A stretch of DNA of 64,000 nucleotides, from contig CAWFVJ010000007.1 in the NCBI GenBank assembly GCA_963819175.1, positions 145,556 to 209,555 on the forward strand, written 5' to 3'. Within the stretch, counting starts at the first letter, position 1; the number at the start of each line of letters is the position of its first letter. Below are positions 45,431-56,039 of this stretch, one piece after another. The notes below the pieces were generated by a model. That model saw only the letters and a list, made by a program, of their open reading frames with translations, did not search any database and was not told where the DNA came from. Source of the stretch: CAWBRT01 sp963819175 (GTDB lineage: Bacteria > Acidobacteriota > Terriglobia > Terriglobales > Acidobacteriaceae). A program made the translations under genes and the position numbers.

Positions 45431-46310
45431 ATGATGAGGAGATCGGTTTCACTCGTGTTGGCGATTGTGGCACTCGTCTGTTTCGGGTTCGGGCAGAGCG
45501 ACACTAACGGGCTTGCCGACTTGCAGGCACGGGCGGAGAAGGGCGAAGCGGTGGCTCAGTTCTTGCTGGGGCGGGCCTACTTGTTTGCATCCGATGGTCT
45601 CAAAAAGGACGAGGCCACGGCAGTCGTCTGGTTTCGCAAGGCCGCCGATCAGGGGCAGAAAAACTCCGAAACTTTTCTTGGGTGGATGTACGAAGAGGGG
45701 CGCGGCGGATTGGCGAAAGACGACACGCAAGCCGCGGTCTGGTATCGCAAGGCGGCCGACCAGGGCGAAGCAAACGCTATGAGAAACCTCGGCCTGATGT
45801 GCCTGGACGGACGCGGAGGATTTGCGAAAGACGAAGTGCAAGGCGTGAGTTGGTTTCGCAAGGCAGCTGAAAAAGACGACGAATCAGCAGAGAACTATCT
45901 CGGCCTGATGTATGAGAAGGGCCGGGGCGGCTTGCCGCAAGACGTGACCCAGGCAATCTTTTGGTATCGCAAAGCCGCCGATAAGGGTTACGCCAGCGCG
46001 CAGAATAATCTGGCAGTCCTCTACCTGGGGGCAAATCCGGACTTGCGCAACCCCCGGGCGGCCCTGGACTATGCTCAAAAAGCCGTAGCTGCATTCAAGT
46101 ACAACCCAGTGTTCCTGTCCACGCTTGGCCGCAGCCTACTATGCGGAAGGACAGTTCGAAAAGGCGGTGACCACGCAACAACTGGTGATCGCGATAGTCC
46201 CGGACGCGCAGAAAGCCGATTACAACGCCAGGTTGAACATGTACGAGCAGGCACTGGCGGTAAGCCAGCGGGAAGCAAAAACGCGCAGCACTTTCCCAGT
46301 CTCCCATTAG
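45431..46310 (+). CDS. Exported Sel1-repeat protein, one frameshift
   Basis: The signal peptide is MRRSVSLVLAIVALVCFGFG. Five Sel1-like repeats of about 36 residues follow (GRAYLFASDGLKKDEATAVV, GWMYEEGRGGLAKDDTQAAV, GLMYEKGRGGLPQDVTQAIF), then a TPR-like pair. An extra T near 46124 shifts the frame after NPVFLSTL; corrected, it continues AAAYYAEGQFEKAVTTQQL and stops at 46310 (about 293 aa). The long alternative tail in the original frame only translates repeats and antisense of the next gene. Sel1 proteins are scaffolds for protein-protein contacts. Confidence 0.85.
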
Positions 46311-46317
46311 CGGCTGG

Positions 46318-46365
46318 CCGGTCCCACATTAGCTCCGCCTGCGGCTCCGCAACGGGCCGCCGCTC
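46318..46365. repeat. Family A half-element
   Basis: GGTCCCACATTAGCTCCGCC TGCGGCTCCGCAACGGGCCG matches the copy at 40581 for the first 35 bases, then ends before the closing arm. Confidence 0.5.
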
Positions 46366-46399
46366 CCCCCATCCAATCAAACGCAACAACAGTGTGCTA

Positions 46400-46637
46400 G
46401 AGCGGTTCCTCAGTTGCTATATCCGGTGTTCCCGAAAGGCGTCATCCCGACCGGAGCGCCTGGCGCCGCAGGCCGGAGCAGCCAAGCTGCGTACCCGATT
46501 GCACTCGATAAGCAAGAAGCTATTCAAGCGCGGAGTGGAGGGATCTTGTGTTTTTTCGGGCAAACCACAAGATTTCTCGACTCGCGCCAAAACACGGCGC
46601 TCGCTCGAAATGACGTTGATTTCCGGATACACCTACT
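46400..46637. repeat. Interspersed repeat, family D, long version (inverted copy)
   Basis: It starts AGAGCGGTTCCTCAGTTGCT and runs through GGCGTCATCCCGACCGGAGC to GAAATGACGTTGATTTCCGG. By eye it is nearly identical to the reverse complement of 50163-50403, apart from scattered substitutions and small indels. It carries the extra segment of about 75 bp missing from the copy at 2336. Confidence 0.85.
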
Positions 46638-46648
46638 CGGGAACCGGT

Positions 46649-47056
46649 CTAGCGAGCCAATGGTGGTTTGTATCGCTCGTCGATCTCCACCTGGTAGCCG
46701 GCGACGAGACGGTTGGTTTCATTGGCCATGCCGATAATCGCCTGCAACTCCTGGAACATGGCGTCCGTCATGCCCTTGCCGCGCGCCGACACCGTGTGCG
46801 ATGCGATGCAATAGCCGCAGCCGTTGGTGACGCTTACGGCCACGTAGAGCAATTCCTTGGTGAGCGGATCGAGCGCCCCCGGCGCCATGATCTGCTTGAT
46901 GCTTTCCCATGTGCGTTTCAGCGTCGCCGGATCGTGCGCGATGGCCTTCCAGAAATTGTTTACCCAGTCGGTCTTGCGAAGGGCCATGATGTCGTCGTAA
47001 ACGGCGCGAACCTCAGGGCTCGCGTCCTTATATTCAATCAGTCCGAGTGTTGACAT
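46649..47056 (-). CDS. Carboxymuconolactone decarboxylase / AhpD-like protein
   Basis: The 135-aa all-helical CMD-domain protein has the redox-type motif GCGYCIASHTVSARGKG (CxxC plus downstream His), typical of AhpD-like alkyl-hydroperoxidase partners rather than true lactone decarboxylases. It lies 31 bp downstream of the RraA-like gene on the same strand, so the two probably form an operon. The start ATG follows GGAG. Confidence 0.9.
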   Translation of the reverse strand: MSTLGLIEYKDASPEVRAVYDDIMALRKTDWVNNFWKAIAHDPATLKRTWESIKQIMAPGALDPLTKELLYVAVSVTNGCGYCIASHTVSARGKGMTDAMFQELQAIIGMANETNRLVAGYQVEIDERYKPPLAR

Positions 47057-47087
47057 TTCTTCTCCTGAAGCTGTGGCGCAGCGCGCC

Positions 47088-47817
47088 CTAGCTGTGAAAT
47101 TTCTTTAGCGCGGCGGCGCGAAAATCTGCCCTCGCCTTATCCATTTGCCGCAACACTTGCTCGATCGGCAGACCGAACGATCCCCGGGCCGCGGAGATCA
47201 CCGTGTTGCACTCGTTGCTATCCATGAATACAGCCGCTTCCAGCAGGCGATCCTCATCCTCCGGGGGAATCGCGATAAATCCGTGCTTGTCGGCGTGGAT
47301 CAAGCTGGCCGGACAGGATTTTGCGTCCGAAAACTTCGACCGGGCAATTCCATCGCACCGGAATCACATGGGCGTGGCCAACGCACAGTCGCCGCGCCAG
47401 ACCCTTCAAGCCCGCATTGGTCATCTCGTCGAGATCGCGCAGTGCCCCATCGGTGATGGTGCCGACGCATCCGAGCGCCCGGTGGGTGTTGGACTGCACC
47501 TCGCCCCAGAAAGAACCGAAAGTGTTCGGCTTGTCGAGATCCTGGACAATCGCGATCTTGGGGCCAGGGATCGATGCCACGTACTTCAGGTACTCGCCGC
47601 GTGCAGCAGCATTCTCCTTGTGTTTGGGATTGCCCGGCTCGACCACCAAGGTGACAGCGTATCCAACCATCGGTCCCATTTGCGGCATGAAATCGCGCAC
47701 TTCCTCCAGGTTGACTCCTTCATGGGCGTGATCATGCTTGGTGATCTGTTCCCAGCCGTTGTAGATCGTCGGGGTATTCCAGCGCTTCAATTGCAGCAAT
47801 TCGGCTTGCGTCAGCAT
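47088..47817 (-). CDS. RraA-like / HMG aldolase family protein, one frameshift
   Basis: RraA-fold proteins include 4-hydroxy-4-methyl-2-oxoglutarate aldolase, which cleaves products of aromatic ring fission, and RNase E regulators. The metal/substrate motif is TITDGALRDLDEM, preceded by WGEVQSNTHRALGCVG. An extra base near 47303 shifts the frame; correcting RKILSGQL to continue IHADKHGFIAIPPEDEDRLL gives about 242 aa ending RAAALKKFHS. The aldolase reading is favoured by the metabolic setting. It is in an operon with the CMD gene. Confidence 0.87.
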
Positions 47818-48199
47818 TTCGTTCTCCCGTAAAAATACCCTCGGATGCTAGCCCGCGTATGTGCGCCCGGTCAAGCGCGATGCCCAACCACCCCATATCT
47901 GCAACATAAGTATCGACACTCTTATTCAGCGATGACCGGGGCAGCACGATTCGGTGTACCGCATTGAGTCTCCGGCAGCGCTCGTCATCTCTCTTCCGAT
48001 CTCTTCGGAAAAATCAGGCAACTCGCGCCAGGAATACAGCGGGGGAGCAATACTCGATTTTAGGGCAACCCACTTCCACAATGGTCATCAGAAAGTATTA
48101 CCAAAGCAAGCGCACCCACCAACTAGTCAATTAACCCCAACGGGCCGAGGTCGTCCCAATGGAAGTAACCGCAGCTTTTCATTCTTTGGAGAAGACAAG
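47818..48199. other. Gene-free stretch
   Basis: It contains the upstream region of the minus-strand RraA gene and of the plus-strand small secreted protein. I see no gene, repeat or clear regulatory site. Confidence 0.35.
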
Positions 48200-48547
48200 A
48201 TGAAAAAGATAGCGTGGCTGTTTCTGGTCGTTCTGGGCTCCATGACTTTAATGCATGCCCAGAGTTCAAAAACAATGACGATGAGCGGCACGATTTGCCG
48301 GTCATCGTGCGTAGTACAGCAGGCAAACCGTAACACGTGCGATACAACCTGTACTGACAAAACAGGCGACGCGGTGTTCGTCGACGATCAAGGTGCCGTC
48401 CATCAAATCGCCCAGCAGTCCCAGCCCATGTGTGAGTCGCACATGAATAAGCATGTAAAGGCAAAGATGCAGGCCGTCCCGTCGGAATCGAATCGCGAGC
48501 AAGAGTTCCGCATAATGCAACTGTCAGACCAGATAGTAGGAGGGTAA
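48200..48547 (+). CDS. Small exported Cys-containing protein of unknown function
   Basis: The 115-aa protein has a signal peptide (MKKIAWLFLVVLGSMTLMHA). The mature part holds five cysteines, the first four in ICRSSCVVQQANRNTCDTTC (a CxxxC pair twice), followed by TGDAVFVDDQGAVHQI, which suggests a disulfide-stabilised periplasmic domain. I do not recognise the family. GGAG lies 9 bases before the ATG; a longer upstream frame has no signal and is rejected. Confidence 0.65.
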   Translation: MKKIAWLFLVVLGSMTLMHAQSSKTMTMSGTICRSSCVVQQANRNTCDTTCTDKTGDAVFVDDQGAVHQIAQQSQPMCESHMNKHVKAKMQAVPSESNREQEFRIMQLSDQIVGG

Positions 48548-48962
48548 TCGCCTCCCGAGGATCTCAGGGGAGGGGAGATGCCGCTTCGGGCGGGGCTGGC
48601 ATTCCCGGGTTCCAACCGGGGTGCGGCCCCGCATTGTGCTTACGATTCCTTAAAGGTGCCAGGGCAGCAGTCAATCACGCGCTCTGGCACAACTCTACTG
48701 TGCTCCTCCGAATGTCAGCCTAAGTCCGGCCCTCGCCATCACCCCTGGCCCAAGTTCAGCCTGTGCAGCCGCGCCCCTTCAAAGACACCTACTTACACCT
48801 GCTCTGGTTTTGCTCCCCCCAAAAACCGCTGGAATTCGGGCTCTCGTATAAATCAGAATTTGTCTTTCCGGGTTGCGCGTGCACAACGTTAGGTTGATTC
48901 TTTTGACCGGGCCTGTTCAAATCGCAGCGCAAGCGGCGAATGTCCTAAGGAGGTCGTCACCG
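48548..48962. other. Gene-free stretch with a GC-rich hairpin
   Basis: A 6-bp stem CCTCCC/GGGAGG at about 48552-48574 follows the stop codon of the secreted protein but lacks a T-tract, so it is a doubtful terminator. The rest holds nothing coding. The in-frame extension upstream of the peptidase start is not supported. Confidence 0.35.
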
Positions 48963-50111
48963 ATGACTGATCCGTTAGAAGCGGCGGTGGTACGCGAAAC
49001 GACGCAAGCGCTCGTCAGAATACCGTCGATCAATCCGACTCTTGCGCCCGAGGGCGAAGGCGAATTGGCGATTGCCACATTCGCGCGCGCCTGGATGCTG
49101 GAGCACGGCATGCGAAGCTGGCTTGAAGAGCCCGCGCCGGGCCGGCCCAATGCGGTTGGCGAATGCGGTAACGGCAAGGGGCCGACGCTCGTGCTCTGTG
49201 CTCACCTGGACACCGTGTCCACGACTGGAATGACGCGTCCGCCCTTCGATGGACTTGTCGAGGGCAATCGCGTCTACGGAAGAGGAGCCTTCGACATGAA
49301 GGGAAGTGCCGCGGCGGTTCTCTGCGCCGCCGCTTCCGTGGCCCAGCGGGAGGTCAATGGAAAGCTGCTCGTTGCGCTCGTCTCCGACGAGGAGTATGCC
49401 AGCATCGGCGCGCAGCACTTCGTCGAACACCACAAGGCCGATGCCTGCATCTTGACCGAGGCCAGTGAGGGCAAGCTCATCCTGGCGCACAAGGGATTTG
49501 TCTGGGTGGAAATCATAACCTCCGGAAAAGCCGCGCACGGCAGCCGGTGGGACCTTGGAGAAAGCGCGATAGGCAAGATGGGCCGTATCGTTTCCGCCTT
49601 CGAAGACTTCGACCGGGAGGTCTTGCGCAAACGCCGCCATCCGCTGGTCGGACCCGCGTCGCAGCATTGTGCTCTCATCCAGGGAGGCACCGGGCTTTCG
49701 ACCTACTCCGAACGCTGCTCATTGCAAATCGAGCGCCGCACCTTGCCGGGTGAAAAAACCGAGGACGTGCTGAACGAGTTGCGCGAGGTGATCGCCAAGG
49801 CGGGCGAACGCGCCGAGTTGCGCTGCATCCTGGAGCGGCCTCCCCTGACTTGCGATCGTGAGCAGGCCATCGCCGGTTTTGTGCGCGAAGCCGCGCGCCA
49901 GGTCACCGGACATCTGCCCGAAGAGGCCGGAGTCGCGTATTGGATGGATGCCGCCCTTTTCGCCGCTGCCGGAATTCCAACTGTGAACTACGGCCCAAGC
50001 GGCGCTGGCGCCCACGAGGCGGTTGAGTGGGTCGATATCGATTCCGTCGTGCAATGCGCCAACATCTTTGCGAACGCGGCCAAGATGTTCTTTGCCGGCA
50101 AAGTCATTTAA
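48963..50111 (+). CDS. M20 family metallopeptidase (ArgE/DapE/carboxypeptidase G2 type)
   Basis: The 382-aa zinc exopeptidase or deacylase has metal ligands in VLCAHLDTVSTTG and YGRGAFDMKGSAAAV, the catalytic Glu pair in ALVSDEEYASIG, and the C-terminal His in GPSGAGAHEAVEWV. The dimerisation domain lies in the middle (KAAHGSRWDLGESAIG). A perfect AAGGAGG ten bases before the ATG fixes the start. It is cytosolic and acts on an N-acyl amino acid or dipeptide; the substrate is unknown. Confidence 0.93.
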   Translation: MTDPLEAAVVRETTQALVRIPSINPTLAPEGEGELAIATFARAWMLEHGMRSWLEEPAPGRPNAVGECGNGKGPTLVLCAHLDTVSTTGMTRPPFDGLVEGNRVYGRGAFDMKGSAAAVLCAAASVAQREVNGKLLVALVSDEEYASIGAQHFVEHHKADACILTEASEGKLILAHKGFVWVEIITSGKAAHGSRWDLGESAIGKMGRIVSAFEDFDREVLRKRRHPLVGPASQHCALIQGGTGLSTYSERCSLQIERRTLPGEKTEDVLNELREVIAKAGERAELRCILERPPLTCDREQAIAGFVREAARQVTGHLPEEAGVAYWMDAALFAAAGIPTVNYGPSGAGAHEAVEWVDIDSVVQCANIFANAAKMFFAGKVI

Positions 50112-50162
50112 GAGCGGCGGATTGGGGAAGCAGCGCCACGGTAGACCTGCGAGAGCGCTTCC

Positions 50163-50403
50163 CGAGATGCTGTATCCAGAAATCAACGTCATTTCGAGCG
50201 AGCGCCGTGTTTTTGCGCGAGTCGAGAAATCTTGTGGTTTGCCGAAAAACACAAGATCCCTCCACTCCGCGCCCGAACAGCTTCTTGCTATCGAGTAACA
50301 ATGTCGGGTACGCAGCCTAGCTGCTCCGGCCGCCGGCGCCAGGCGCTCCGGTCGGGATGACGCCTTTCGGGAACACCGGATATAGCAACTGAGAAACCGC
50401 TCT
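50163..50403. repeat. Interspersed repeat, family D, long version (direct copy)
   Basis: It begins CGAGATGCTGTATCC, passes through CGTCATTTCGAGCGAGCG and CACAAGATCCCTCCACTCCG, and ends GCAACTGAGAAACCGCTCT. It is the near-identical partner, in the opposite orientation, of 46400-46637. Confidence 0.85.
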
Positions 50404-50780
50404 GACGGCGCCCGTTCAAACCATTACCTGCCGCCGCATTTCCGGTGGAGAGCGTGGCCGGCGGCTCGATTTCCATGCTTACGGTGAAGATGGGATGAGA
50501 GCGATGAGGCACTTTTGAGTAACATTTTATCTTGAGCAACGACTCAATATAAAAAATGTGCTTTGGGAAGAAACAACAGCATCCTTGTTCATGCGAGCAG
50601 CATCTATCGAACTAACAGCATTACACCGGGCGCTTACCACCGATAAAGCAGCCTGCAAATTTTGAAGCTGCTTCTACAAGTTCTCAGATTGTTCCTCCAA
50701 CTGAAGTCACCCTTCTAAATCCTCCCTCAACAAACCCCGCGCCCGCGGTGTGTTCAGCGGAAGGCCTGTCCGCAACTGCC
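50404..50780. other. Gene-free stretch
   Basis: It is comparatively AT-rich. No ORF, repeat or site was recognised. It lies downstream of both convergent neighbours. Confidence 0.35.
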
Positions 50781-51856
50781 CTAGCGATTCTTTGGGCGAT
50801 TGTGTTTTGGCTTGCTCGCTGGGGGCTTGGACGCGGGCGATTCTTTTTGCTGATCCAGCGCAAACATCGGCTCCGCGAAAAACTTCTTGAGGAAGCCCGT
50901 GGGGATGCTTGCGCTCAGGATAGCGCGGTCTTTTTCCTGCTGAATTTTGATGCTGTCGAATACGGCCTTCACATCGGGATCGCTTCCTGACGCGTGCAGG
51001 CTGCTCTCGATCGACTTGAACATCTCTAGAAAAGTGCTCGCCTGAGTGGTGAACTGATGTGCCTGTTGTTCGCCGGGCAGCAGGAATTCAGCTCTTGCGT
51101 GCACCGCGCCGACGTATCGCACGGATGCGATCACCATGCTGCCATAAGGCAAGAGCACTCGAAGCCGCCAGGCAAGGGAAAGGGACTCGCGGCGCGCGGA
51201 TTGGCGGGAGCCGTGGGAATCCTGGCGATGGCCCATATCAGGCTGGCGAAGGGCACATCGCGATAGTACTGTGCCAGCAGCGACGGCCCGCGAACGGGCA
51301 GCGCCAAATGCCTGGAGCGGTCGATGATGCCGCGTATGACGCCCGCATCCTGGACATTCGAAATGGCTACGGAGTCGATGTTCAGGATGGCAACGCGAAC
51401 TGTTCGGTCTTCCACGGGAACATTGAAGATCTCAATGCCCTCGTAGCTGTCCACCGATTGGCCGATCTTCTTCAGGTAGTCTTGCACCCGCTGATGATCG
51501 AAGTGTCCCACCAGCACCTGCGAGTAGTGATTTTCGGAGGTGCGGCCTTTGACGGCCGTGCCCAGGTGCACGGCAAACGCAGCTTCCTCAAGATCGCGTT
51601 CGAAATCGAAGCCGGTCTGGCGGATGAAGTCCTCGTATTCGGGATCGTGCTTTGGGGCGGGTGAGTTGCTGAAAGAAGTCAAGCGATGAATGTTGCGCAG
51701 GTTGAGATAGACGACGGCGTCGCATTCCGGCAACAATCGCGCCGCTTCGGGCGCCGCATGCCGGCGAAGCAGCAAGAGACTGGCAATGGCCGCTGCCAAT
51801 AGCACCAGAACGATGCTGGAGAACAGGAGGCGTTTTGTTCGCGCCATCATTGGCAT
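50781..51856 (-). CDS. Membrane-anchored protein of unknown function, one frameshift
   Basis: An N-terminal anchor (RLLFSSIVLVLLAAAIASLL) is followed by a soluble domain (LPECDAVVYLNLRNIHRL, FAVHLGTAVKGRTSENHYSQ) like the exported DUF3352-type proteins. A missing base near 51160 breaks the frame; joining PFPLPGGF to RVLLPYGSMVIASVRYVG restores a protein of about 359 aa ending in a Lys/Pro-rich tail (KESPASKPPASKPKHNRPK). This is the only clear -1 frameshift among the broken genes. The start is uncertain among several ATGs. Confidence 0.65.
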
Positions 51857-52087
51857 CTGCAAGTGCCCGCCTCGTCAGCAGGCGGAAAATTCAAGTAGAA
51901 TCATGGCCGAAGCTGAATCATAGCACTGCCGGCGTCGGCGTAGCGGGCCGTCTGAAAGGCGCGCCCGCGCCGAGGGGAACGGGTTGCGCGTCATGCTTCC
52001 AGTGTGCTAACCTCTGTACTTTGTGGGCACAAAAGTATCGGCAGTGTCGTGCTCTAAAGTTTAGTGTGTTTGGTGTGTGGTTCCATC

Positions 52088-52163
52088 GCTGGCGTAGCTC
52101 AGCTGGTAGAGCATCTGATTTGTAATCAGAGGGTCGGGGGTTCAAATCCCTTCGCCAGCTCCA
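52088..52163 (+). tRNA. tRNA-Thr(TGT)
   Basis: A 76-nt cloverleaf: acceptor GCTGGCG/CGCCAGC, D-arm GCTCAGCTGGTAGAGC, anticodon loop GATTTGTAATC (TGT), T-arm GGGGGTTCAAATCCC, encoded CCA. First of four tRNAs upstream of tuf. Confidence 0.96.
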
Positions 52164-52443
52164 AGTTGCTTTCCGGGTACGCGAGCGCTGGCGAGGGATG
52201 TCTGCCGATTCCCGGCCGAATAGGGCGCGCAATCGTTTTTGCAATCCACACGGACCTGCCGGTGAATGCGGCGGCCAGGGCGTCGGGAGATGTCTTGGGT
52301 GCCCATAGCTGTTGCGTGTGAATGCGTGGAGTGCCGCAGGAGGCTTCGGCCGGCAATGTGCTCGAAGCGGATCTTTGAAAGTTTAGGTCTTGGTTCGGAG
52401 CCCTATGGCAGCGCGGCTACGCTCCACCGTAGAATCGGGACGT

Positions 52444-52532
52444 GCACAGGTGGGTGAGCGGTTAAAGCCAACAGACTGTAAATCTGTCCGCCCTTGCGGC
52501 GTTCGGTGGTTCGAATCCACCCCTGTGCACCA
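52444..52532 (+). tRNA. tRNA-Tyr(GTA)
   Basis: An 89-nt class II tRNA: acceptor GCACAGG/CCTGTGC, anticodon stem-loop CAGACTGTAAATCTG (GTA), long variable arm CCGCCCTTGCGGCGTTC, T-arm GGTGGTTCGAATCCACC, encoded CCA. Confidence 0.95.
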
Positions 52533-52583
52533 GTATTTCGTTCGCCTGGTTAGTTCTGTACGGCGGCGGCAGTTCGGTGATGC

Positions 52584-52766
52584 GTGAGACGCGAAACGAA
52601 GCTATGGCTGGCCTTGGCGATTTACGGCGGGCTGGGCGTATTGGAGTGGCTGACGCTGGACGGGAAAGTTCGTTCAGTGGCCCTGTTGATTTTGGCTTTC
52701 TTCGCTGTCCGCACCCTGGTGCAGGACCGCAGGGCAGCCGCGCAAGAGCGCGACGAACGGCAGTAA
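52584..52766 (+). CDS. Possible small membrane protein (60 aa)
   Basis: The GTG-started frame between two tRNA genes encodes two hydrophobic helices (LWLALAIYGGLGVLEWLTL and VALLILAFFAVRTLV) and a charged tail (QDRRAAAQERDERQ). Composition and topology look like a real small membrane protein. The ribosome site is weak. Confidence 0.5.
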   Translation: MRRETKLWLALAIYGGLGVLEWLTLDGKVRSVALLILAFFAVRTLVQDRRAAAQERDERQ

Positions 52767-52779
52767 GTTGAGGCGTTTT

Positions 52780-52905
52780 CGAGGCCCTTCGACTCGCTTT
52801 GCTCGCTCAGGGCGGGCTAAGAACGAGGCGCGCATCGCCGGGAGCCTCGAGCCGAAATCCTGAGCGTAGCGAAGGATCTCGTAAGCAGGATGAACGGAGT
52901 GAAGG
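52780..52905. repeat. Family C palindromic repeat
   Basis: TTCGAGGCCCTTCGACTCGC then GCTCGCTCAGGGCGGGCTAA, later GAAATCCTGAGCGTAGCGAA and GGATCTC. Opposed GCTCAGG/CCTGAGC arms form the palindrome. It lies between the small ORF and tRNA-Gly. Confidence 0.55.
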
Positions 52906-52920
52906 CCTCTGGGGAATTGA

Positions 52921-52995
52921 GCGGGAGTAACTCAGTGGTAGAGTCTCAGCCTTCCAAGCTGTTGGTCGCGGGTTCGATTCCCGTCTCCCGCTCCA
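52921..52995 (+). tRNA. tRNA-Gly(TCC)
   Basis: A 75-nt cloverleaf: acceptor GCGGGAG/CTCCCGC, D-arm CTCAGTGGTAGAG, anticodon loop CCTTCCAAG (TCC), T-arm GCGGGTTCGATTCCCGT, encoded CCA. Confidence 0.96.
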
Positions 52996-53082
52996 AGAAT
53001 TTGGAAATGCGCGTAGTTTGCGCAAATAGTTAGAAACTTGTACTTAACTCCCTGTAAGTGAGCCTCTTATAGAGTTTAGAAA

Positions 53083-53158
<76 letters not shown>

Positions 53159-53323
53159 TAGTTTTGTAGCCGTGTGGGCGGTGTCTTGGACGCGCTTACC
53201 GCGCCGATGTGATTCCGCACGCCGGTTTATTGCGTGAGTACAACTTTGGCCGCTCCAAAGCGACCGATCCAAGTCCTCAAAGGCAGTACGTAAAATCAAA
53301 AGGTAATACTAGGGCAGAAAGCA

Positions 53324-54512
<1,189 letters not shown>

Positions 54513-54653
54513 TAGACTTTAATTGTGGCAAGGCGGTTCGATCCGCGTTGCCGGATTCTCGGCGGGCGCCGAGGTACCCGCTGATATCCGGGCTTGGACC
54601 CGGACAAGGCCAAGCGGCCCTGGCCGCAAGGCGATTAACAGAAGGAGTTCAAC

Positions 54654-54806
54654 ATGCCCCGCGAAATCGTGACTTTGCAGTGTACCGACTGCAAGGACAA
54701 AAACTACTCGACCACGAAAAACAAGAAGACGACGACTGAGCGGTTGGAGTTCAGCAAGTTCTGCCGTAAGTGCCGGAAGCACACGACTCACCGCGAAATC
54801 AAGTAA
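54654..54806 (+). CDS. rpmG: 50S ribosomal protein L33
   Basis: The 50-aa protein reads MPREIVTLQCTDCKDKNYST then ends CRKCRKHTTHREIK. Two CxxC pairs (C10/C13 and C37/C40) form the zinc-binding version of L33. AAGGAG lies 9 bases before the ATG. Position between tuf and tRNA-Trp/secE is the classical one. Confidence 0.95.
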   Translation: MPREIVTLQCTDCKDKNYSTTKNKKTTTERLEFSKFCRKCRKHTTHREIK

Positions 54807-54869
54807 TGCGTTGGCGGGGAAGAGCTGACGGGCAAAGGCTTCTTGCATCGAGAGGTCTGGTACAGAAAC

Positions 54870-54945
54870 AGGGGCGTAAGCTCAACGGTTAAACTGCCGG
54901 TCTCCAAAACCGGACTTGGGGGTTCGAATCCCTCCGCCCCTGCCA
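54870..54945 (+). tRNA. tRNA-Trp(CCA)
   Basis: A 76-nt cloverleaf: acceptor AGGGGCG/CGCCCCT, anticodon stem-loop CCGGTCTCCAAAACCGG (CCA), T-arm GGGGGTTCGAATCCCTC, discriminator G, encoded CCA. It lies between rpmG and secE, as in many bacteria. Confidence 0.95.
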
Positions 54946-55026
54946 TCCGCTCGGAGACTCGGTGCGGTGGCGACAGCAGGCAGCAGTAGACGTTCCGGCA
55001 AGGGACGCGCTCGATAGGATTTGGCA

Positions 55027-55287
55027 ATGGCAAAGGCAGTGGTGGCAAGCATCGACGACAACAGGCTTACGACACGGATCAAGCATTGGCCGCAGCGGAC
55101 GAAAGACTTTTACAACGACGTGCGCACCGAGATGAAGAAGGTAACCACGCCGGGGATGAAAGAGGTGCAGGCCACGACTACCGTTGTCATCGTCACGGTT
55201 TTCCTGTTTGGGATTTATTTCTGGGTCGTGGACGGCACGATCAACCGTTTGCTGGAACCGGTCTTTCGCTACTTCGGCCAGCACTAG
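55027..55287 (+). CDS. secE: Preprotein translocase subunit SecE
   Basis: The 86-aa protein has an amphipathic helix with the SecE signature (KDFYNDVRTEMKKVTTPGMK) followed by one TM helix (TTVVIVTVFLFGIYFWVVD). SecE clamps SecY in the SecYEG channel. Single-TM form and position before nusG are typical. The ATG at 55027 is preferred over an upstream TTG. Confidence 0.95.
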   Translation: MAKAVVASIDDNRLTTRIKHWPQRTKDFYNDVRTEMKKVTTPGMKEVQATTTVVIVTVFLFGIYFWVVDGTINRLLEPVFRYFGQH

Positions 55288-55373
55288 CCGTGCGGCGATG
55301 GCGCGCCTGAGCTTTCGAGGATACCGCTCAAACGCCGAGTTGAGCCGATAGCGTTTGGGGCGAGACAAAATCT

Positions 55374-56039
55374 ATGGAAGAGATTACGAAAAACGAGGGG
55401 AGCAGCGGGAACGCGGAGCAGAGCGGGGGAACAACGCCCGAGACTCCCGCTGTCGTTCCCCCAGAAGTTCCCCAGAACCCGAATCTGAAGTGGTACATCG
55501 TCCACACTTATTCGGGGTTCGAGCGCAAAGTTAAGGAGTCGCTCGAATCGCGCATACGCGCTTTCAATCTGGAGAACAAGATTGGCAAGGTGCTGATTCC
55601 GACCGAGTCGGTGACCGAAGTGCGCGCCGGCAAGAAGTACACCAGCGAGCGCATGTTCTTTCCCGGATACGTTCTGGTCGAGATGGATCTGACGGGCTTT
55701 CGCAGCGGCGGAGAGGGCGATCAAGTCTGGCACGTGGTGAAATCCACGCCGAGGGTCACCGGGTTCGTCGGCACCGCCAACGATCCAACTCCGCTCAGCG
55801 AGGAGGAGGTTCAACACATTATTTACCGCGTTGCCGACTCCAAAGAGAAGCCGAAGCTCAAGGTCAAGTTCGAGAAGAACGAATCGGTACGCATCACCGA
55901 AGGCCCATTTGCGACCTTCCAGGGGATCGTCGACGAGGTGAATGACGACCGCGAGACGCTGAAAGTGATGGTAACCATATTCGGCCGCGCTACTCCGGTC
56001 GAGTTGGAGTTTGGACAAGTAGAGAAGACCATAAGTTAA
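55374..56039 (+). CDS. nusG: Transcription termination/antitermination factor NusG
   Basis: The 221-aa protein has an NGN domain (LKWYIVHTYSGFERKVKESL, MFFPGYVLVEMDL, VKSTPRVTGFVG) and a KOW domain (VRITEGPFATFQGIVDEVND). An acidic, Pro/Thr-rich N-terminal extension of about 35 residues precedes the NGN domain. NusG links RNA polymerase to Rho or the ribosome. It is 86 bp after secE. Confidence 0.97.
   Translation: MEEITKNEGSSGNAEQSGGTTPETPAVVPPEVPQNPNLKWYIVHTYSGFERKVKESLESRIRAFNLENKIGKVLIPTESVTEVRAGKKYTSERMFFPGYVLVEMDLTGFRSGGEGDQVWHVVKSTPRVTGFVGTANDPTPLSEEEVQHIIYRVADSKEKPKLKVKFEKNESVRITEGPFATFQGIVDEVNDDRETLKVMVTIFGRATPVELEFGQVEKTIS

Noticed and set aside
46053..47053. The 540-codon tail of the Sel1 frame
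   Set aside because: After the frameshift at about 46125 it translates family A and D repeats and the antisense of the CMD gene.
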